In this document: piece by piece, positions 27,119 through 47,072 of the stretch
How the letters are laid out: every line of letters starts with the position of its first letter
Position numbering within the stretch: position 1 is the first letter of the stretch
DNA from: Haemonchus contortus
Lineage: Eukaryota; Nematoda; Chromadorea; Rhabditida; Trichostrongylidae
Direction of reading: 5' to 3'
Length of the DNA stretch: 64,000 bases
Assembly (NCBI GenBank): GCA_000469685.2
Contig: LS997563.1
Coordinates: 28,807,897 to 28,871,896 of the forward strand
Translations under genes and position numbers: made by a program
The notes under the pieces: generated by a model
Told to the model about the DNA's origin: nothing
The model's database searches: none
The model's input: the letters and a program-made list of their open reading frames with translations, nothing else

Positions 27119-27240
27119 TATTTCGCAATAGCCAACTTGAGAATAAAATTTGATCACCCAACAATAGTGGAAAACTAATAATATAGCGAAGCTCAAAAGG
27201 AGACAATAACTATAATCGACTTCTCCCTCTATAAAAGCCC
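27119..27240 (+). promoter_or_regulatory. Distal promoter block of protease gene B
   Basis: tatttcgcaatagcc at 27119, agacaataac at 27201-27210 and ctataaaagc at 27229-27238 form the same ordered set as upstream of the other protease genes. The TATA lies 1.02 kb before the ATG. Confidence 0.65.
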
Positions 27241-28245
27241 ATGGATATCAGTTGAAATCAAAATCAGATTCCTTTCACAACTTCGACCCTTCTATTCAGT
27301 TAATTCATTAACTCTTGTTCGTATCTAGGCAGTCGCTCTATGCAAAATAATGAGATTTCTATAGTTGCCAGGAGTCGATCGAAATGCTCATTTTAATTGG
27401 TGCGCTATCAAGAAAGCTCCATGTGGTTTGGAGGAAGATCTAGCGCTTAAGATGACGGTGTGGGTTTCGCCGCAAGAGCTCTCAGATTGGGCGCCACCAC
27501 CCTGAAAGGGTCCTTGTAGTTTTCGTACATGCTACTGGACATACTCTATACTTTCTATACCCCCCTCCATCCTGAATAGTATGCGGTTTACCTTTGAAAG
27601 GAAGCACATGCGACAGTTCCCTGACGCCAATCACTTGTTCTAACAGCTTGTAATAACTTCATGTAAAGTCCTCTCAAAATAAGTGAATATTTTGAAATCA
27701 GGTACCGGAATTAGGTTATGGATGGGTTCTTTCGGGACAATTCACTCATGGTTCTCATTTCTCAACTGGTTCAACCTTGGGTTGATTATCAAAACCCAAA
27801 GGAGACTCAGAGACCAGCTAGTGACCTGCATTGAAGAGAAAGTCCTTGCATAGTATATGTAGAATCCACGTCAATATGACGGGCATATTGTTTTTAAAAC
27901 TTCCGCCTCGAAACAGTTCGGGTTAAGGCTAATAGACCAGTTGATAATGCTCAAAAAGAAAAATCAACAACTCATATTTTCCACGAAGTGAGAGCCCACC
28001 CTTTAAGAACGAGAAACAGTCTACACTTCATCATCACAGCTTTGATATTTCAACAACCACTCAAGCGAAATGATGACCGGCCCCAAGAATTGGCTTTCCG
28101 AACGTGGTCATACCTACACGTGGGAATGCGACTTTCTCGCAGATATTTTCAAATTACCTTGCCACATGATCCCTTACACTCAAACCCGTTTCTGCTCTCT
28201 ATGGATGCTTTTATCACTTAAAAATAAAGTTTCTTTGAGCAGACT
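27241..28245. other. Presumed outron or 5'UTR intron of gene B
   Basis: Spans from the distal TATA to the agcag acceptor at 28238-28242, three bases before the ATG. Nothing coding was recognised; the frame at 27988-28221 shows no family resemblance. Confidence 0.35.
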
Positions 28246-30476
<2,231 letters not shown>

Positions 30477-32454
30477 AATCACATCTTATCAGCTTTCTAT
30501 GGGATGATATAATTTTCATTGATGAATAAAACTAATTTTGAACATCCTACTACATATGTATATTTCACTAAGTGTATCTGTTGCTTTGCCGATGTGCATG
30601 TTGGGGTTTCACCGTAAATACATAACCCCTGTTCCCGTGGGCCTGAAGCGTTGATATTGGGTAAGAGTAGAGGCGACAGTATGGGAACACTGATGGCAGG
30701 TCGCAGAACCAGACCACGCCCACAGGAGGCGGGCGGGCGCGATAGAAATTTCGACCTCAAATTCATGACTCCTGTTTACGTGGAACGAGAGCTTTGAAGC
30801 TTGATAGGAGTACAGGATGCACGATGGGAATGCTAATGATAGGTGATAGGAACCCATAACAATTGAAAGGAGCGATAGAGAACCTTAGAAGGCGAACGCC
30901 GCGAATCCGTTACCTACTTTGTATTAACGGTTGAGCTTTGGCATTGTAGAAGGAGGTGTGATTAAGGAGGGACCGCAGACGTTCAGTGATAGGGATTGAT
31001 AACACCCGTTAGAAACCGATAACGGGCCATAGAAGGCGAGAGACATTATATTTACACCATCTCTGATATTAACACTGCAGCACCTTAGTAGGTGATGTGA
31101 GATGTGAAGGGAGTGAAGGTGATTGGTGACCAATAACAAGCCGGCAAGGACTGACAAAGAGCCTAGAAGGCTAAAGCCACCAAGTTTGTAATCCATTTCT
31201 GCCAATAGAGGAACCATGGCGTTTTGATAGGTGAGGTAGGATGCGACTTGGTCCTAAGTACTCTGTGGCAGGAACCGATAACAAGTATTATAATAAGAGC
31301 TGATGAGTGGTCTTAGAAAATAAGAGCCAATTACCAATTGAATCTCAAGGCTTTTGTACTCACTATCAAACTCTGGCTGTTCGATATCGTTCAATAAAAC
31401 GGGGAATGCGGTGATAGGGACCATTCAACGACATTCCTCCACAACGAAATGAAAATTTGGTTCACTTCTCGCTATAAGACTACAGCCGTTACCTAGCAGG
31501 ATTTGTGACTGGATGAAGTATCACGGCTTCTCTTTGTTCACATATCACTTGTGAAAAATTCATCTGACCGCCAATACTTTGGGATTTCCAATTGATGATA
31601 AATCCGTGGGGAAAAGTTTCATTAATAACGACGTCCGGTGATGGGCGTTACTAACACTCGACAGCTTTCGTGCGTGCTATTCATGGTTTGGTTTGATTTA
31701 AGTTGAACCTCTGATGGGTGATCGTTTCTAGGATGAGGGGCAACAGGTCGAGAGCTCTAATAGGCGTGAGCATCGGCACATACCGAATACCTTTTGCACT
31801 GCCCCTGTTAGTCCTGTGTCAAACTTCGTGTTCAAAAAAGTATCAATTATTCTGAGGAAGGAGTGGTGGGCTAGCCGATTATCCCAACTCTGTCATAAGA
31901 AGGATGGAAGCTTGGCGTTAGCCGGGCGATCCAGCTGGTATTATTGTGGTGGTATACTCACTGCACTGTTAAGCTGAAATTTGATATTAGTGCATAGTGC
32001 ACTTTCAACCACTGATTATTTCATGTTCGCCGAAGATTCCAGGAACAACAAAGGGATCCAGCAGGACTCTTTCGGGACGGAGGCCCGACTCGACTTGCGT
32101 CTGTATTGTGTGTTCTTTTTGAGAAACTCGCCGGCGATATGAATGCTGGAATCCTAGAAGACTCGGCTCTCTTCTCTTCCGCTGTGATTAGGTCTCAAAA
32201 AAAATTCAGTATGGAGAGTCCGAGAAGGGAGGAGCTTTTCTGGCGATAGAACATTTCTGCCGAAGTTTTTTTCTATTACCGTATCTCCTGCCAAATGCAG
32301 GAGAACCATTGCTGATGGCGTCGACGGAATAATGCCCTATTCCAGGGGCGCCGTTGCCGTTCATTTCGGAAAAAGGGGGGAGTCGCAGCAGCGCCATTAT
32401 GGAGAATTTATATCTGCGCTTTGCTATTACACAGATGTTTCTGTGTGGTGCATA
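30477..32454. other. Intergenic stretch, nothing recognised
   Basis: About 2 kb after gene B with scattered short imperfect direct repeats (gataggtga-like words) but no supported gene or element. Confidence 0.4.
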
Positions 32455-32755
32455 GTGCAATAAAAGGATAAAGTCTTGGGCCGTTGATCAATTCCACCAA
32501 AGGGATGCGCCCACGCATTCGACTTCCATTCAGAATCACAGTGGCGCATTGAATGCATGTGTGGCCCATACAATGAATTGCTATGGCCAGCCAATGAACA
32601 AGTCAGTGCTTTTCTCCTCCCAGACAAGTTTGGAACCATCCCGGAGGGATGGGAGGATTGGTTGGCCTGGGCGGATATCGATCCGGGACTCGACCATGCG
32701 GGTGGGAAATGCGCCACTCGCCACTACACCACCTCCGCACCATAATGTAACAACG
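32455..32755 (-). repeat. tRNA-like SINE, family 1, best-kept copy
   Basis: The minus strand begins ggtggtgtagtggcgagtgg (A-box-like), then atggtcgagtcccggatc (B-box-like). It continues with a body shared with 25.2 kb, 10.0 kb and 6.4 kb. A tRNA-derived SINE is the simplest reading. Confidence 0.8.
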
Positions 32756-34988
32756 AAAAGGAAGTACAACAACCATAATTTACATGCAACAGAGAGCAGA
32801 AGACAACCAAGGGCAGTGCAGAAAAACTTCAGTAAAACTTCAAACTACGATGCAGGATATTATACTTGCCTGTAGCGACCTCATTTTAGCCGATTTTGCC
32901 AGTGGTTACTCCCAAGCTGAAAAGCCTATCAGACTTTCGCATAGTCCTCTTCATAGGAAAATTGTGTCTAGCATTACGCTTCGTCCGTCCTTCCAATGTT
33001 CCCTCCCAACAGTTACTCCATATAATTGACTCCCTCATGGAAAATGGTCTGCTAGGCTTAAGTACGGTGTTGAAATGAAGTAGCAAAGCATCGAAGAGCC
33101 AATTTTTTCGAAAAAAAAGATGGAGGAACGAGGGGCTCCAGAGCAATTTATGTCGTGTTTAAAGGTGTTCAAAGCAGTCAGGCGGCAAGAAAGTGTATCA
33201 CTGTTAGGGAGAAATTGTGGTAATGAACTTCGATCTGCTGTAGAATCCTGATTGATTCTGGCTGCCGCTCAAGAAGCACGAGTTCATCAGTATCCGAAGG
33301 AGTTGGTTCGAGGCGTTTTCACCAACCTAATCCATATGTCACTAGCCTGTGGATCTTGTCTTTCTTTTCTTTCTTTTATGAATTTTTCAGGGCGAGAGTA
33401 TTTTGAAAAGGATCATTATAAAGATTGTTTTAAGGTGTTCCAATGAACCGACCACAGTAGCTGGATTGGAGAAAGAATTCTACTTAGGGAGGTTAGTCAA
33501 AAGATGGATGACATTCCGAAAAGGTGTTTGATGTGCTACGACGAAAGACATGCAATTATGATAGGTCGATTTCCTGGGAGTCGTTGTAATTTATCTCTCC
33601 AAGTTGCTGTAAGTGACAGAGGCCATAATGAGTAGGCTGAATCTCAACCGCCTAATACTTTAACCGATATTGTTGCAGATATAGGAAGGTCTACGAACTA
33701 CATCGCCAGAAATTCAAATTGATGCACGAATGCAAATGTTTAAAAGAGCTAATTGTAGACATAGAAGAAGACAGAAGGCATACATAGAAGAAGTCTAACT
33801 TCACGAGAACGCGCAGGTACTAGCGTATCTGAGCCTAATGCGTAGGTCCTGCTTGGCGTAAGCTTGCAACCTTCAAGTTGGTCTTCCCACAGGAAAAAAA
33901 GAGAGTAGCCATTTCTACCTAACGCTTCTTACTAACAGATTTAGCTTACAACTTCCCACACACCATGATACCCTTTACAACCTTGGGTCAAGGTGTGCAT
34001 TCGGCTGAATAGACGAGATACTGCCCAGTTCAAGATGATTCGTATTTCGAGGGATTCTTTGATTGATTGCTCAATTCAAAATAAGCTGTGTTTTTGGTAA
34101 TCCTTATCCTTTACAGAAACCATAGTGCACGGAGGCTTCATGGATCAGTTGAGTGGTAGCGGTATCATCATGAGAGACACGTGGCACGCTAAGTGATTCT
34201 GATTCGATGATCCTTTCACACCCAACATTAGGTCAGCCATCCTTAGTTTATTTGTGAATTTTACCCTTTGGTCAGACAGATGTCTCTTTTAGGTAGGGAT
34301 AAAAAATGTCCGGTCCACCCAGGAATTTTTTAGTCGTCCAAAAATCGACCAATTCTCCTGCTCGGCTAACAGCCTTGTTTTGAATCCAATAGAACATATA
34401 GGGATTCATGATAGGAAAGATTTATTAAGGAAACAAGCGATTGGAGGTAACGGTGGGGAAGAAAGCAATCGTCAACGGTTGGGGCACCAAGCTGATCAGG
34501 GACTCATTGATAGCCTTTATTTTAGCTCAGACAATCATACTTTTGAGGTAATTCAAATGAACGGTGACCCAGTTAATTATATCACTCAACGTCCTCACTT
34601 TGTTATCATTCAGCTGCTGAATAAATGGATTTGGTCAGTGGCTGTATCATTTGCCCACATAGGCAAAGTGACCTTTTCCAAAAAAAAAAAAAACTGAATG
34701 AGAAAATTGTCTATGTTCTTGAGGTGGAACTTGCTGTTGTTCTATTGATCTGGAGTGCACGTGAGCTTTGGGGAAGCTTTGGGGAAATTCATAGGTGGCT
34801 GTACTTTAGTGAACGCAGTTTAGTCTGTAAGGCGAACCGTCTTGGCTATGAAACCCCTCCCCCCTCCCTCCCTTACACCCCCCCCCGCTCTTAAGCAATC
34901 AATGAACACGCCAACCCTTAAAAACAAAAACAAAAAGCTTTTTAAGGCTCAATGCACGGTGCTTTGGGCTCACAAGTATACGACGTAC
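32756..34988. other. Intergenic stretch, nothing recognised
   Basis: Contains a 14-base A run near 34680 and C-rich patches near 34860. The frame at 34380-34697 has no recognisable family. Confidence 0.4.
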
Positions 34989-35660
34989 CATTTTCGTCCG
35001 CAACCTAAACATTGCTGAATTACTCTTCAAGTCTTCAAAACCTTCTTCTTTCGGAGGTTGTTCCTTTGCCAATTTCGTTATCATTTGCTGCTGCTGCTGT
35101 TCCTGTAAAACATTACTTTGAGAGCATTTTTATCTTCTGATTGTATTCATTTACCAATTACTTCAACATCCAAATTTTAGAGGTATTCATCCGAAGCTTT
35201 GATAAATATCTGAAAAAAAGTGATCCAGAATCCAGAATCTAGTGATGATTGCTTTACTAAATTGTTATGCCCAGAAAGGAGACAACACATCATCTCCTGC
35301 CCTGCCATGAATCAGTTTCTCATACACTTGAAAACATATCGAGAATTTCCTATAGAGCTCTACTAATGTGATACAATGAACAATGGTGCTAAAGCAATAA
35401 CAATAATGCCGGTTTTAGAAGGCCATCCCTTCATGCACTGCGTTGACTGCTCTATCACAACGTCGAAACAGATCGAAATGAGCGAGCTCACTTATAAATG
35501 AACACTTGTAGCGCAAAAGAGATCCTGAATGACAGTTGCTTTCCTTAACATACAAATCAAAGTGTCCAGCGGCTAGCCCAAAGAATAACCTGATTCACAC
35601 TACCTCAGCCAATGCACAAGCCGTTAGACCTGCAGTCGTCAGGAATATGGTGAGGACCGC
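34989..35660 (-). CDS. Possible small membrane or secreted protein gene, two candidate exons
   Basis: One candidate exon, 35102-34989, has a TTTTACAG acceptor and a GTACGT donor. It encodes 38 residues starting EQQQQQMITKLAKEQ, hydrophilic and Gln/Lys rich. Upstream, a segment ending at donor 35604 encodes a hydrophobic run, IILVAVLTIFLTTAGLTACA, that would suit a signal anchor. Both junctions are phase 0, so the two join in frame across a roughly 500-bp intron. No start codon fits upstream in that frame and the 3' end is unknown, so this may not be a gene. Confidence 0.25.
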
Positions 35661-36339
35661 AACAAGTATTATATTATATCTGCGAGGTGAAGTTGATCTG
35701 TAGGAACATGACTTACGAGATAGCTGCTGCCGATGATCATGTAGCATCAATATGCAGGAGGAGGTAACGCACTACTGCGCGAAACACTTCGCGCCTTGAT
35801 GAACGATTGTACCATCGGTACTGTAGGGAAAACAAGTGGAAGCGCAGTGAGGCTGCTTTCATAGTCCACGATTTAGCGAGCGACTGGCGACCAGTCGCGC
35901 GACTGATCGCCGGTTGCTCGCTAAATCGTGGACTATGAAAGCAGCCTGAGAAAGGTGATCTACCAGCTGGAATGTTGAACTTGTGAATGAAATAAAAACG
36001 GTGGGAGAGTAAGACGACTAGCTATGAGAATTAAGGAACACCTGAAAAATAAAAGCAGGGTGACCTTATGATTCGGGATATCGAATTCAGGAACATAACA
36101 GCGATATCCTCAAAATAAAGTGTACAGTCTTAGCGTAGAAAAAGGAAGGTCAAGCAAAAAAGGTGCCAGAAAAGTTCTGAATTCTACAAAGGAAGCCTAA
36201 AATGAACACCACCAGCAGGGAGCGTCCGTACGCAGCAAATGAGCTCCTGCCACACTTACCGCACTGCAAGCCATGACTCATTTCAGCATCGTGACGTGAT
36301 GTCCTGTACATGAGTATGAGGGAGACCTCAAACAGTTCC
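35605..36339. other. Intergenic stretch with a long palindrome
   Basis: Apart from the palindrome at 35850-35947, nothing was recognised up to the outer edge of the large inverted duplication. Confidence 0.4.
35850..35947. repeat. 98-bp near-perfect palindrome
   Basis: The arms begin ggctgctttcatagtccacg and end with the complement at 35946. The centre, agtcgcgcgact (35893-35904), is itself self-complementary, so there is no real loop. Only a few mismatches occur, in the part next to the centre. A TGA lies on each side (35848-35850 and 35947-35949), possibly a 3-bp target duplication. A tiny foldback transposon or a hairpin RNA source are the main options. Confidence 0.9.
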
Positions 36340-37292
36340 GGGCATTTTTTCAGTAAAATTCAGACATATCGCTAATGAATGGGTTAAACGCTGGTATCAT
36401 CTCGAATTGCGCTCGGGCTTTTCAAGACGTCGAACTCTCAGCCGCTAGTTAAATGATTAAGGATATGGGTACATCCGGGTGATTCAAACTGCGCGAGCAA
36501 ACTGCGCGGCGAAACTCGTGGCGATTCGAACGACTCTGGCACAAACGTGAAGTAGAATAGATTAGTGTAGGCAGCTGATATCACTAATTCACTCTACTCC
36601 AAATTTGGGCCCCAATAATAGGCGCTAAAATCGTCAAAATCGCTGTGAGTTCGCCGCGCACAGTTCGAATCGCACAAATATTCCACCCCACAATAATTAG
36701 CCCTTCCTGTGAACCTGGATGTTAAATATTACCAGCGCAAACGAAAATGCCGAGGTGTAAAAAGAGAGAAGTTCGCAACTAATAATGCCAAAAACCTAGT
36801 GCACTAAGGGGTTTTTATGTGAATCTTTTTATTTAACTCAAGGGCTTGCTTCGCTGTCGTATTGGTGTTGTTGCTGTGCTTTCACCGAGACTGAGACACC
36901 ATGAAAAAGGTGACAGTGAACTTTTCTCCATATTTCTTGTATGTGATAGGTTTTCTTGGGTAAGAATTAGTGTCGTCCTCGTACGTTTGCGGAAACTGGG
37001 ACACCATTAGAGCGGAAGGGGTGGGAGGGCAAGGGGCAGGGGTTATCTCACATTTCTCAGGACAATCCATCTTCAACACGAAAAAATGGAGAGTTGCAAG
37101 AAAATTAAAACAAAAATAGCCTACAGCAAGTTGTGTGTAAACCACTACGGTCGATCACTCCCAAAGCGAGATTGTGTCCTTAGAAATCACCACTCCTCTC
37201 CTCCAACCTTTGCATCTGCTCAGTTTCGAACAATCCTTGTTGGAACCTTCAAACACACATCCTATCACATATTATCCAGCATGACAAGACTG

Positions 37293-37420
37293 TTTCGCAA
37301 TCCGAATTATCACGGAAAAACTTTATTTTCGGCAATGTATTATACAATAGAAATTTAATCATTGACATAGCTCAAAAGAAGACAATGACAGTTTCAGCGA
37401 TGCTCTTCCCTATAAAAGCT
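37293..37420 (+). promoter_or_regulatory. Distal promoter block of protease gene C
   Basis: gtttcgcaatcc near 37293, agacaatgac near 37380 and tataaaagc at 37411-37419 repeat the layout of genes A, B and D. The TATA lies 0.94 kb before the ATG. Confidence 0.65.
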
Positions 37421-38347
37421 CCGGAATGCCAATGTGGCCATCAGTCATCCAGAAGTTTCCCATTATTGGGCTCCCACTGACACTTAGGCTTTTCTTGTTG
37501 CGACCATTTTACCTCATCGTATGGTAACCAGCCATTATTCCCTATCAAGTGACCCATGCGTCACCACATATTTTTGTATCGTTTACAGGTTCTGGCTCAA
37601 CAAGATTCTAGGAACGACCAAGATAACTATCCCTCGCTCGAACCCGAAAATTTTTACCATATGCTCGTTCCTCTCAGCACATTGGCATGTAAATACCTCT
37701 TTTCAACGACGATGTTAGGGAGCTCAGGATGTTGACCAGTACGTCAACAACAGTCGTTATAGTAAATTACATTGTGCCTAGTTTGATTCTTTGTATGTCG
37801 CTATCCCTCTGGCAATCACGTAATGCCAGGCATAGACCAGTCAGTAAAAAACTACTGCATGGAATCGATCGAATTTCGCAGCAAATTATTTTTGCTATGA
37901 AAATTGCATAAATATATGATATTCATGCAACTCGGTCATGAATCTTGATTAGGGATTGAAAAATTAAAATCAGATTCGGTGCTGAGTAGAGCGAACTTTT
38001 TTCTTGATAAACAACATTGAGGAGAGTCATAAAGTCCAAAATTCTCACGGAAAGGAAAACTCGTCTATAATCATCTCATAACCAGAGCTTGTAAACATTT
38101 GTGCCCCTCTCAAGAAGCTGATAGGGGCCAAATGTATGTAGGCGCATTGAAGAGAATACTTAAGGCATGAACCTTGACGGATTAACAAAAATTGTTACCT
38201 CAGTCTGCTCATAAACTGACATGAAATATGCTACCTCTTGATAACATTGCCAGTTTGCATTAACATCTATTCTTCGCCCTCGAAGCCGCTTCCGTTATGT
38301 ATATATTCCGCTTTTAAGTGAAAAATATTGCTTTCCCTGATCAGATT
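37421..38347. other. Presumed outron or 5'UTR intron of gene C
   Basis: From the distal TATA to the cag acceptor at 38342-38344, three bases before the ATG. Short open frames are present with no resemblance to known proteins. A second TATA-like tatatatt-type string lies near 38300. Confidence 0.35.
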
Positions 38348-40374
<2,027 letters not shown>

Positions 40375-40554
40375 TGAGATTCAAAGAATCTTGTGGCAAT
40401 GCCACAATTTCTTCATAATAAATTGAAGCTTATTTTTTGACTGTCACATCAAAGAGCAAGTCTGATTGCAACGGTTTGCGCTCGCTGACATGAGAACTTA
40501 GGTGAATGGTGCATTGTCACACAAGTGGCTATTGAGATATTTGAGATATAGTGG

Positions 40555-40797
40555 CTATTGAGATATAGTGGCTATTTGGAACCAACGTTGTACTGTGCAT
40601 TCGTTGACACTTCCCCGGATCCATACTTCGTTGATATTTTGAGCGGTTTGAGCGGCAGTCCGACCCAGTTTGAACTCATAGAAGTCAATTTGACGGAAAT
40701 TGCGATTAGAGATCTGAAAATTATGTCCCAGATATGTTCCATCGGATTGAGATCGGGACTGCAGGCTGACCATGGCAGGACGCTTATTTATGGACAT
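40555..40797 (-). pseudogene. Mariner transposase N-terminal fragment
   Basis: The minus strand encodes RQIDFYEFKLGRTAAQTAQN followed by GSVNECTVQRWFQ, the helix-turn-helix region of a mariner transposase. No catalytic part follows. It abuts the truncated Tc1-like transposase, so one probably inserted into or recombined with the other. Confidence 0.8.
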
Positions 40798-40802
40798 TGC
40801 AG

Positions 40803-41873
40803 CTACTCATCCGTTGCACAGCTCACATGAATGGAGGCGTTGTCTTGTTGAAAGACATAGTTGAGGTGACAGCGATGGCATAGAAAGGTTACTAGATGAT
40901 GCTTCAAGACGTTCTGGTAATCCTTGAAATCCATACTGCAGCTCACGACAGGTAGATCCAACACGACATCATTGCAGAATGCACCCCACGCCATAGACTT
41001 CCTCTACCGAAATTGCGACGGCTGAAGTAGACTGGTTCCTTTCTCAAGTCGCGCCAGTATCGCTTCTTTCCGTCAGGACCGTCTAGATTGAATTTCTTTT
41101 CATTCGAAAAGACGATCTGAATGAGAATTATTCAGCTGTATGGTGAGATTTTGATGCAGATCTACCTCTGCCCAATCTCTCCCTTGGTTCATCTTTGCAA
41201 ATCCGAGTCGAGCCTCTCTGTGGCGATCGGTGAGTCGTGGCACCTTCTCCATTGCTTGCCTGGTGATGTTCTTGCATCTTCTCACTGCTATCCAGACTGT
41301 AGTTTTCGACTCAGAGAGGTTTAATTCCGATCGGATCCAGTTCAAGGAGGACGTACTGTTGGTAACAGTCCTCAGAATCTTCCGCTCGTCACGGGCAGTA
41401 ATCTTTCAAGGGTGTCCACAAACGGTTTTTATCTAGGGACATCAGGACTTTTCAGAAATCTTTGAATGGACCAAGGGGATCTCCTTAATTGCCTGGAGAT
41501 GGTTCGAGTACTGAGCCCACCTTCATGATGAGTCTTCTCATCAGAGGAAAGCAGATGACCACGAGCCATGTTGACAGCCAGGTTTAGAAATGCATTTGCT
41601 ACACATGCTTACCTTTATAAGTATCTTCAAACACGAAATTTCCTCTCCTCCATGAATAAATGTGAACTTTCTCAGGGTGGCCCTATAATTATGAAACTGC
41701 AAAAACCGATAAACTGTTCTGAAAAACTTCAGAAAAATGCAGCTGCGGCTAAAAAACGGAAACCTTGGTTATTCGTGCTGGGGAATCCGTTCATAATGCT
41801 AGAAAAAGTCCTTAATGATTGCTTTTTCTGAAGTGCAAAATTCGATGGTGACCTTATAATTATGAAACGCACT
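40803..41873 (-). pseudogene. Tc1-like transposon, truncated, with terminal repeat
   Basis: The transposase starts at 41569 on the minus strand (MARGHLLSSDEKTHHEGG) and runs to 40803 with stops and frameshifts. Recognisable parts are an HTH segment (ISRQLRRSPWSIQRFLKSP), a degenerate first catalytic block (FSNEKKFNLDGPDG, with Asn where the family has the catalytic Asp) and VFQQDNASIH, which holds the second Asp. The last catalytic region is missing. A terminal-repeat sequence ending gcgtttcataattataaggt on the minus strand lies at 41844-41873, with a similar copy at 41672-41700. Confidence 0.85.
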
Positions 41874-42814
41874 GTACTTTCAATACAACTCAGCCCCTTC
41901 ACCTTTCTCCTTGGCTGTTTTACCTAAGTATATCCAGATCTTTTCTAAGGATACTAATTTATCTACATACAACCAGTTGAAATGGTGAAAGTAAATAGTT
42001 AGCTAGCTTCTCGAGGCATTCTCATTTTGCCGATAGAAGATCTATGTTTTTCATTCTTTATGAACAGACAGGTTCGACTTTCACTTCAAACCATCGAAAA
42101 AAGCACCAGTGAAGTATTATTTCGAGAGGTTATCACCCTCTCTTATTGTTAGGCATCTCTCGCTCTTGCAATTGATGGAATCCCTCGAAAACCTCAAGTA
42201 CATTTGATTCCGCTCTGTACCTAGGTTATCACAAAGCCTCTAGTGTCCTAAGAGTCGGTATTTCAGAGGGATCTTCTACTGCTTTTACCACAACCTCCTT
42301 TTGTATGCCGGTAAATCTGAAATCCAAGGGCAGTGTGCTGAAAAGCTGTTTGAGTTCTGTTGCACAGCACTCCATTTTTGTATTTTTCGCCTTTGCTACG
42401 TCAAGTCTCCTGCAACAGTACAGACAGCTTTATGTCAACAGCTGTCTTTGCAGTTCCGAGAATCAGCTTGCAGAATCCTTCGCTGGAAGCCGTCTGTTCG
42501 TATTCGGCGGAGCTTCCACCGTCGGATTCCTCGCTCCGTTCTCATCTTTGCTCCCCTGGGGAGCTCAATGGTTTTGTCTGCAATGAGTGGCCTTAGCTAA
42601 AAAGTCGATTCATCCCAAGCAAACCTCGATGTGCTATACAGTTTTGAACGAGCACACGGTCGAGTTACGATTTGAAAAATGTGCTGCATACTGCCAGGTC
42701 GGCGGCTGTAATCAGGTTAGATTTCCTCTCTCCCACTTCCTTACCTATTACCAACCTTCTTGAAGTCTCTCTAGGCTTCCACTTTCACTGCCATCCTAGC
42801 CACTCAGATCAATT

Positions 42815-43196
42815 GCTATAGTAAGCCCCCCTCTCGAAACTGATCCGATAACGTCATCAAAATTAGACAGAATTCCTTTTCACACTTGAGACAGCCGCAG
42901 GGGTGTATGCACGGATAACTTTGCACGGAGTCCCTCTAACGTGACTTGAATTGCAGCTATTTTTTCTGTAGAGAACCTGTTCATAGTGACGGTAGATTCT
43001 CCCTGGGACTTACCACTGCGTGGCAAAATGTCTTGCAATTTTAAATGATGTCTACAAAAAAATTAAGTGGCAAATTCAACTCAAGAGAACGGACATCTGA
43101 GTAGCGTGTTACCACGAATGGTAAAGCTTGTTTGCTTGGTCTATTCTCCAATCGTCCAGCGGTTTTTCTGTGGATATTCTCGGAGCTTAACTCGCA

Positions 43197-43200
<4 letters not shown>
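42815..43200 (+). repeat. Dispersed repeat block, copy 1
   Basis: This segment aligns by eye with 43357-43760. Shared words include ctcgaaactg, gagacagccg, the sequence before the clipped gtccctcta, acagctattttttg-like and tctacaaaa. The GT microsatellite lies between the two copies. Confidence 0.6.
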
Positions 43201-43960
<760 letters not shown>

Positions 43961-44169
43961 GTTGTGTTTACATACGACGTCCCATCAACGGTCCAACACC
44001 CGATGGAAGCAATTCCATCTTGGTGGTATTCGCCTTGGTTTATAGCAAACTGTCACGGAATGTAAACGAGAGCTTTCGAAGAAAAACCCTTGTAGGTGAC
44101 ATATCCACAATCATCCTCCAGACAAAACAAGGATGACACGAGATATGATTTGACCTCGTTGGGTCGGGA

Positions 44170-44187
44170 GGGGGGGGGGGGGGGGGG
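44170..44187. repeat. Poly-G run of 18
   Basis: An uninterrupted run of 18 G residues, which could form a quadruplex or cause sequencing-length errors. Confidence 0.95.
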
Positions 44188-45045
44188 AGTGGAAGACACT
44201 TGCTCGTTTGCTGTGTACGTGTTTCACTTCACGGTTGAGTCTTATGAGATAGCCTACTAGGATAAATTTGGGGCCCCCGTACACCATATGGGGCTGCCAG
44301 GTCAGAAAACTGCCTAGGTAGGTTGTTATAAAGGCTCAAAGATTGTCTGTTGCGGACGAGTTTCAACGGTCTTGTAGGGACTGTACCAACACTAGGGAGC
44401 CCATGTAGATAGTTCAAACAAACAATTTGTTATGACCCATAGCGACAGTGAAAATCATTTCTAGGCAGTTTTGGCATAATGTAGTCGGCTCTTACCCGAT
44501 TGCAACTACTGAAAACTAGTTCAAGTAATCTTCCATGCCGTTTCCGGCATTGTAATCTCGTCCAAACTCCATTGCACAACATTCGAGGAGCTATTTTTCC
44601 CAGAATCGACGAATTTTCTCGTTTCTTTCACCCCTGCGATGCACTAGTCTTAACCAGTACTTCCGCTTTAGGTATCTCATTATTACGTGAACTGTGCCTT
44701 CCGAGATAACCCCTTATTCTAGCTTCCAGAAGTTCCACAGGTACTGAATCATACCTCTTTGCGCTGCTCTGCCCTCTTGAATGTAATCCTAATCAAATAT
44801 GCGGGAAAGTGTGACGAACTCGCAAGCCCAGACGCAATTATGAGCGGTCGATCGACTTATGATATAAAGTCACCTGTTGATGTCTCAATAGCCACTTGTG
44901 TGACGATGCACTATTCAAATAAGTTCTCATTTCAGCGAGCGCAAACCGTTGCAATCAGACTTGCTCTTTGATGTGACAGTCAAAAAATAAGCTTCAATTT
45001 ATTCTGAGGAAATTGTGGCATTGCCACAAGATTCTTTGAATCTCA

Positions 45046-47072
<2,027 letters not shown>

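Noticed and set aside
42301..42600. Three overlapping plus-strand frames
   Set aside because: Overlapping openness in several frames reflects composition; none resembles a known protein.
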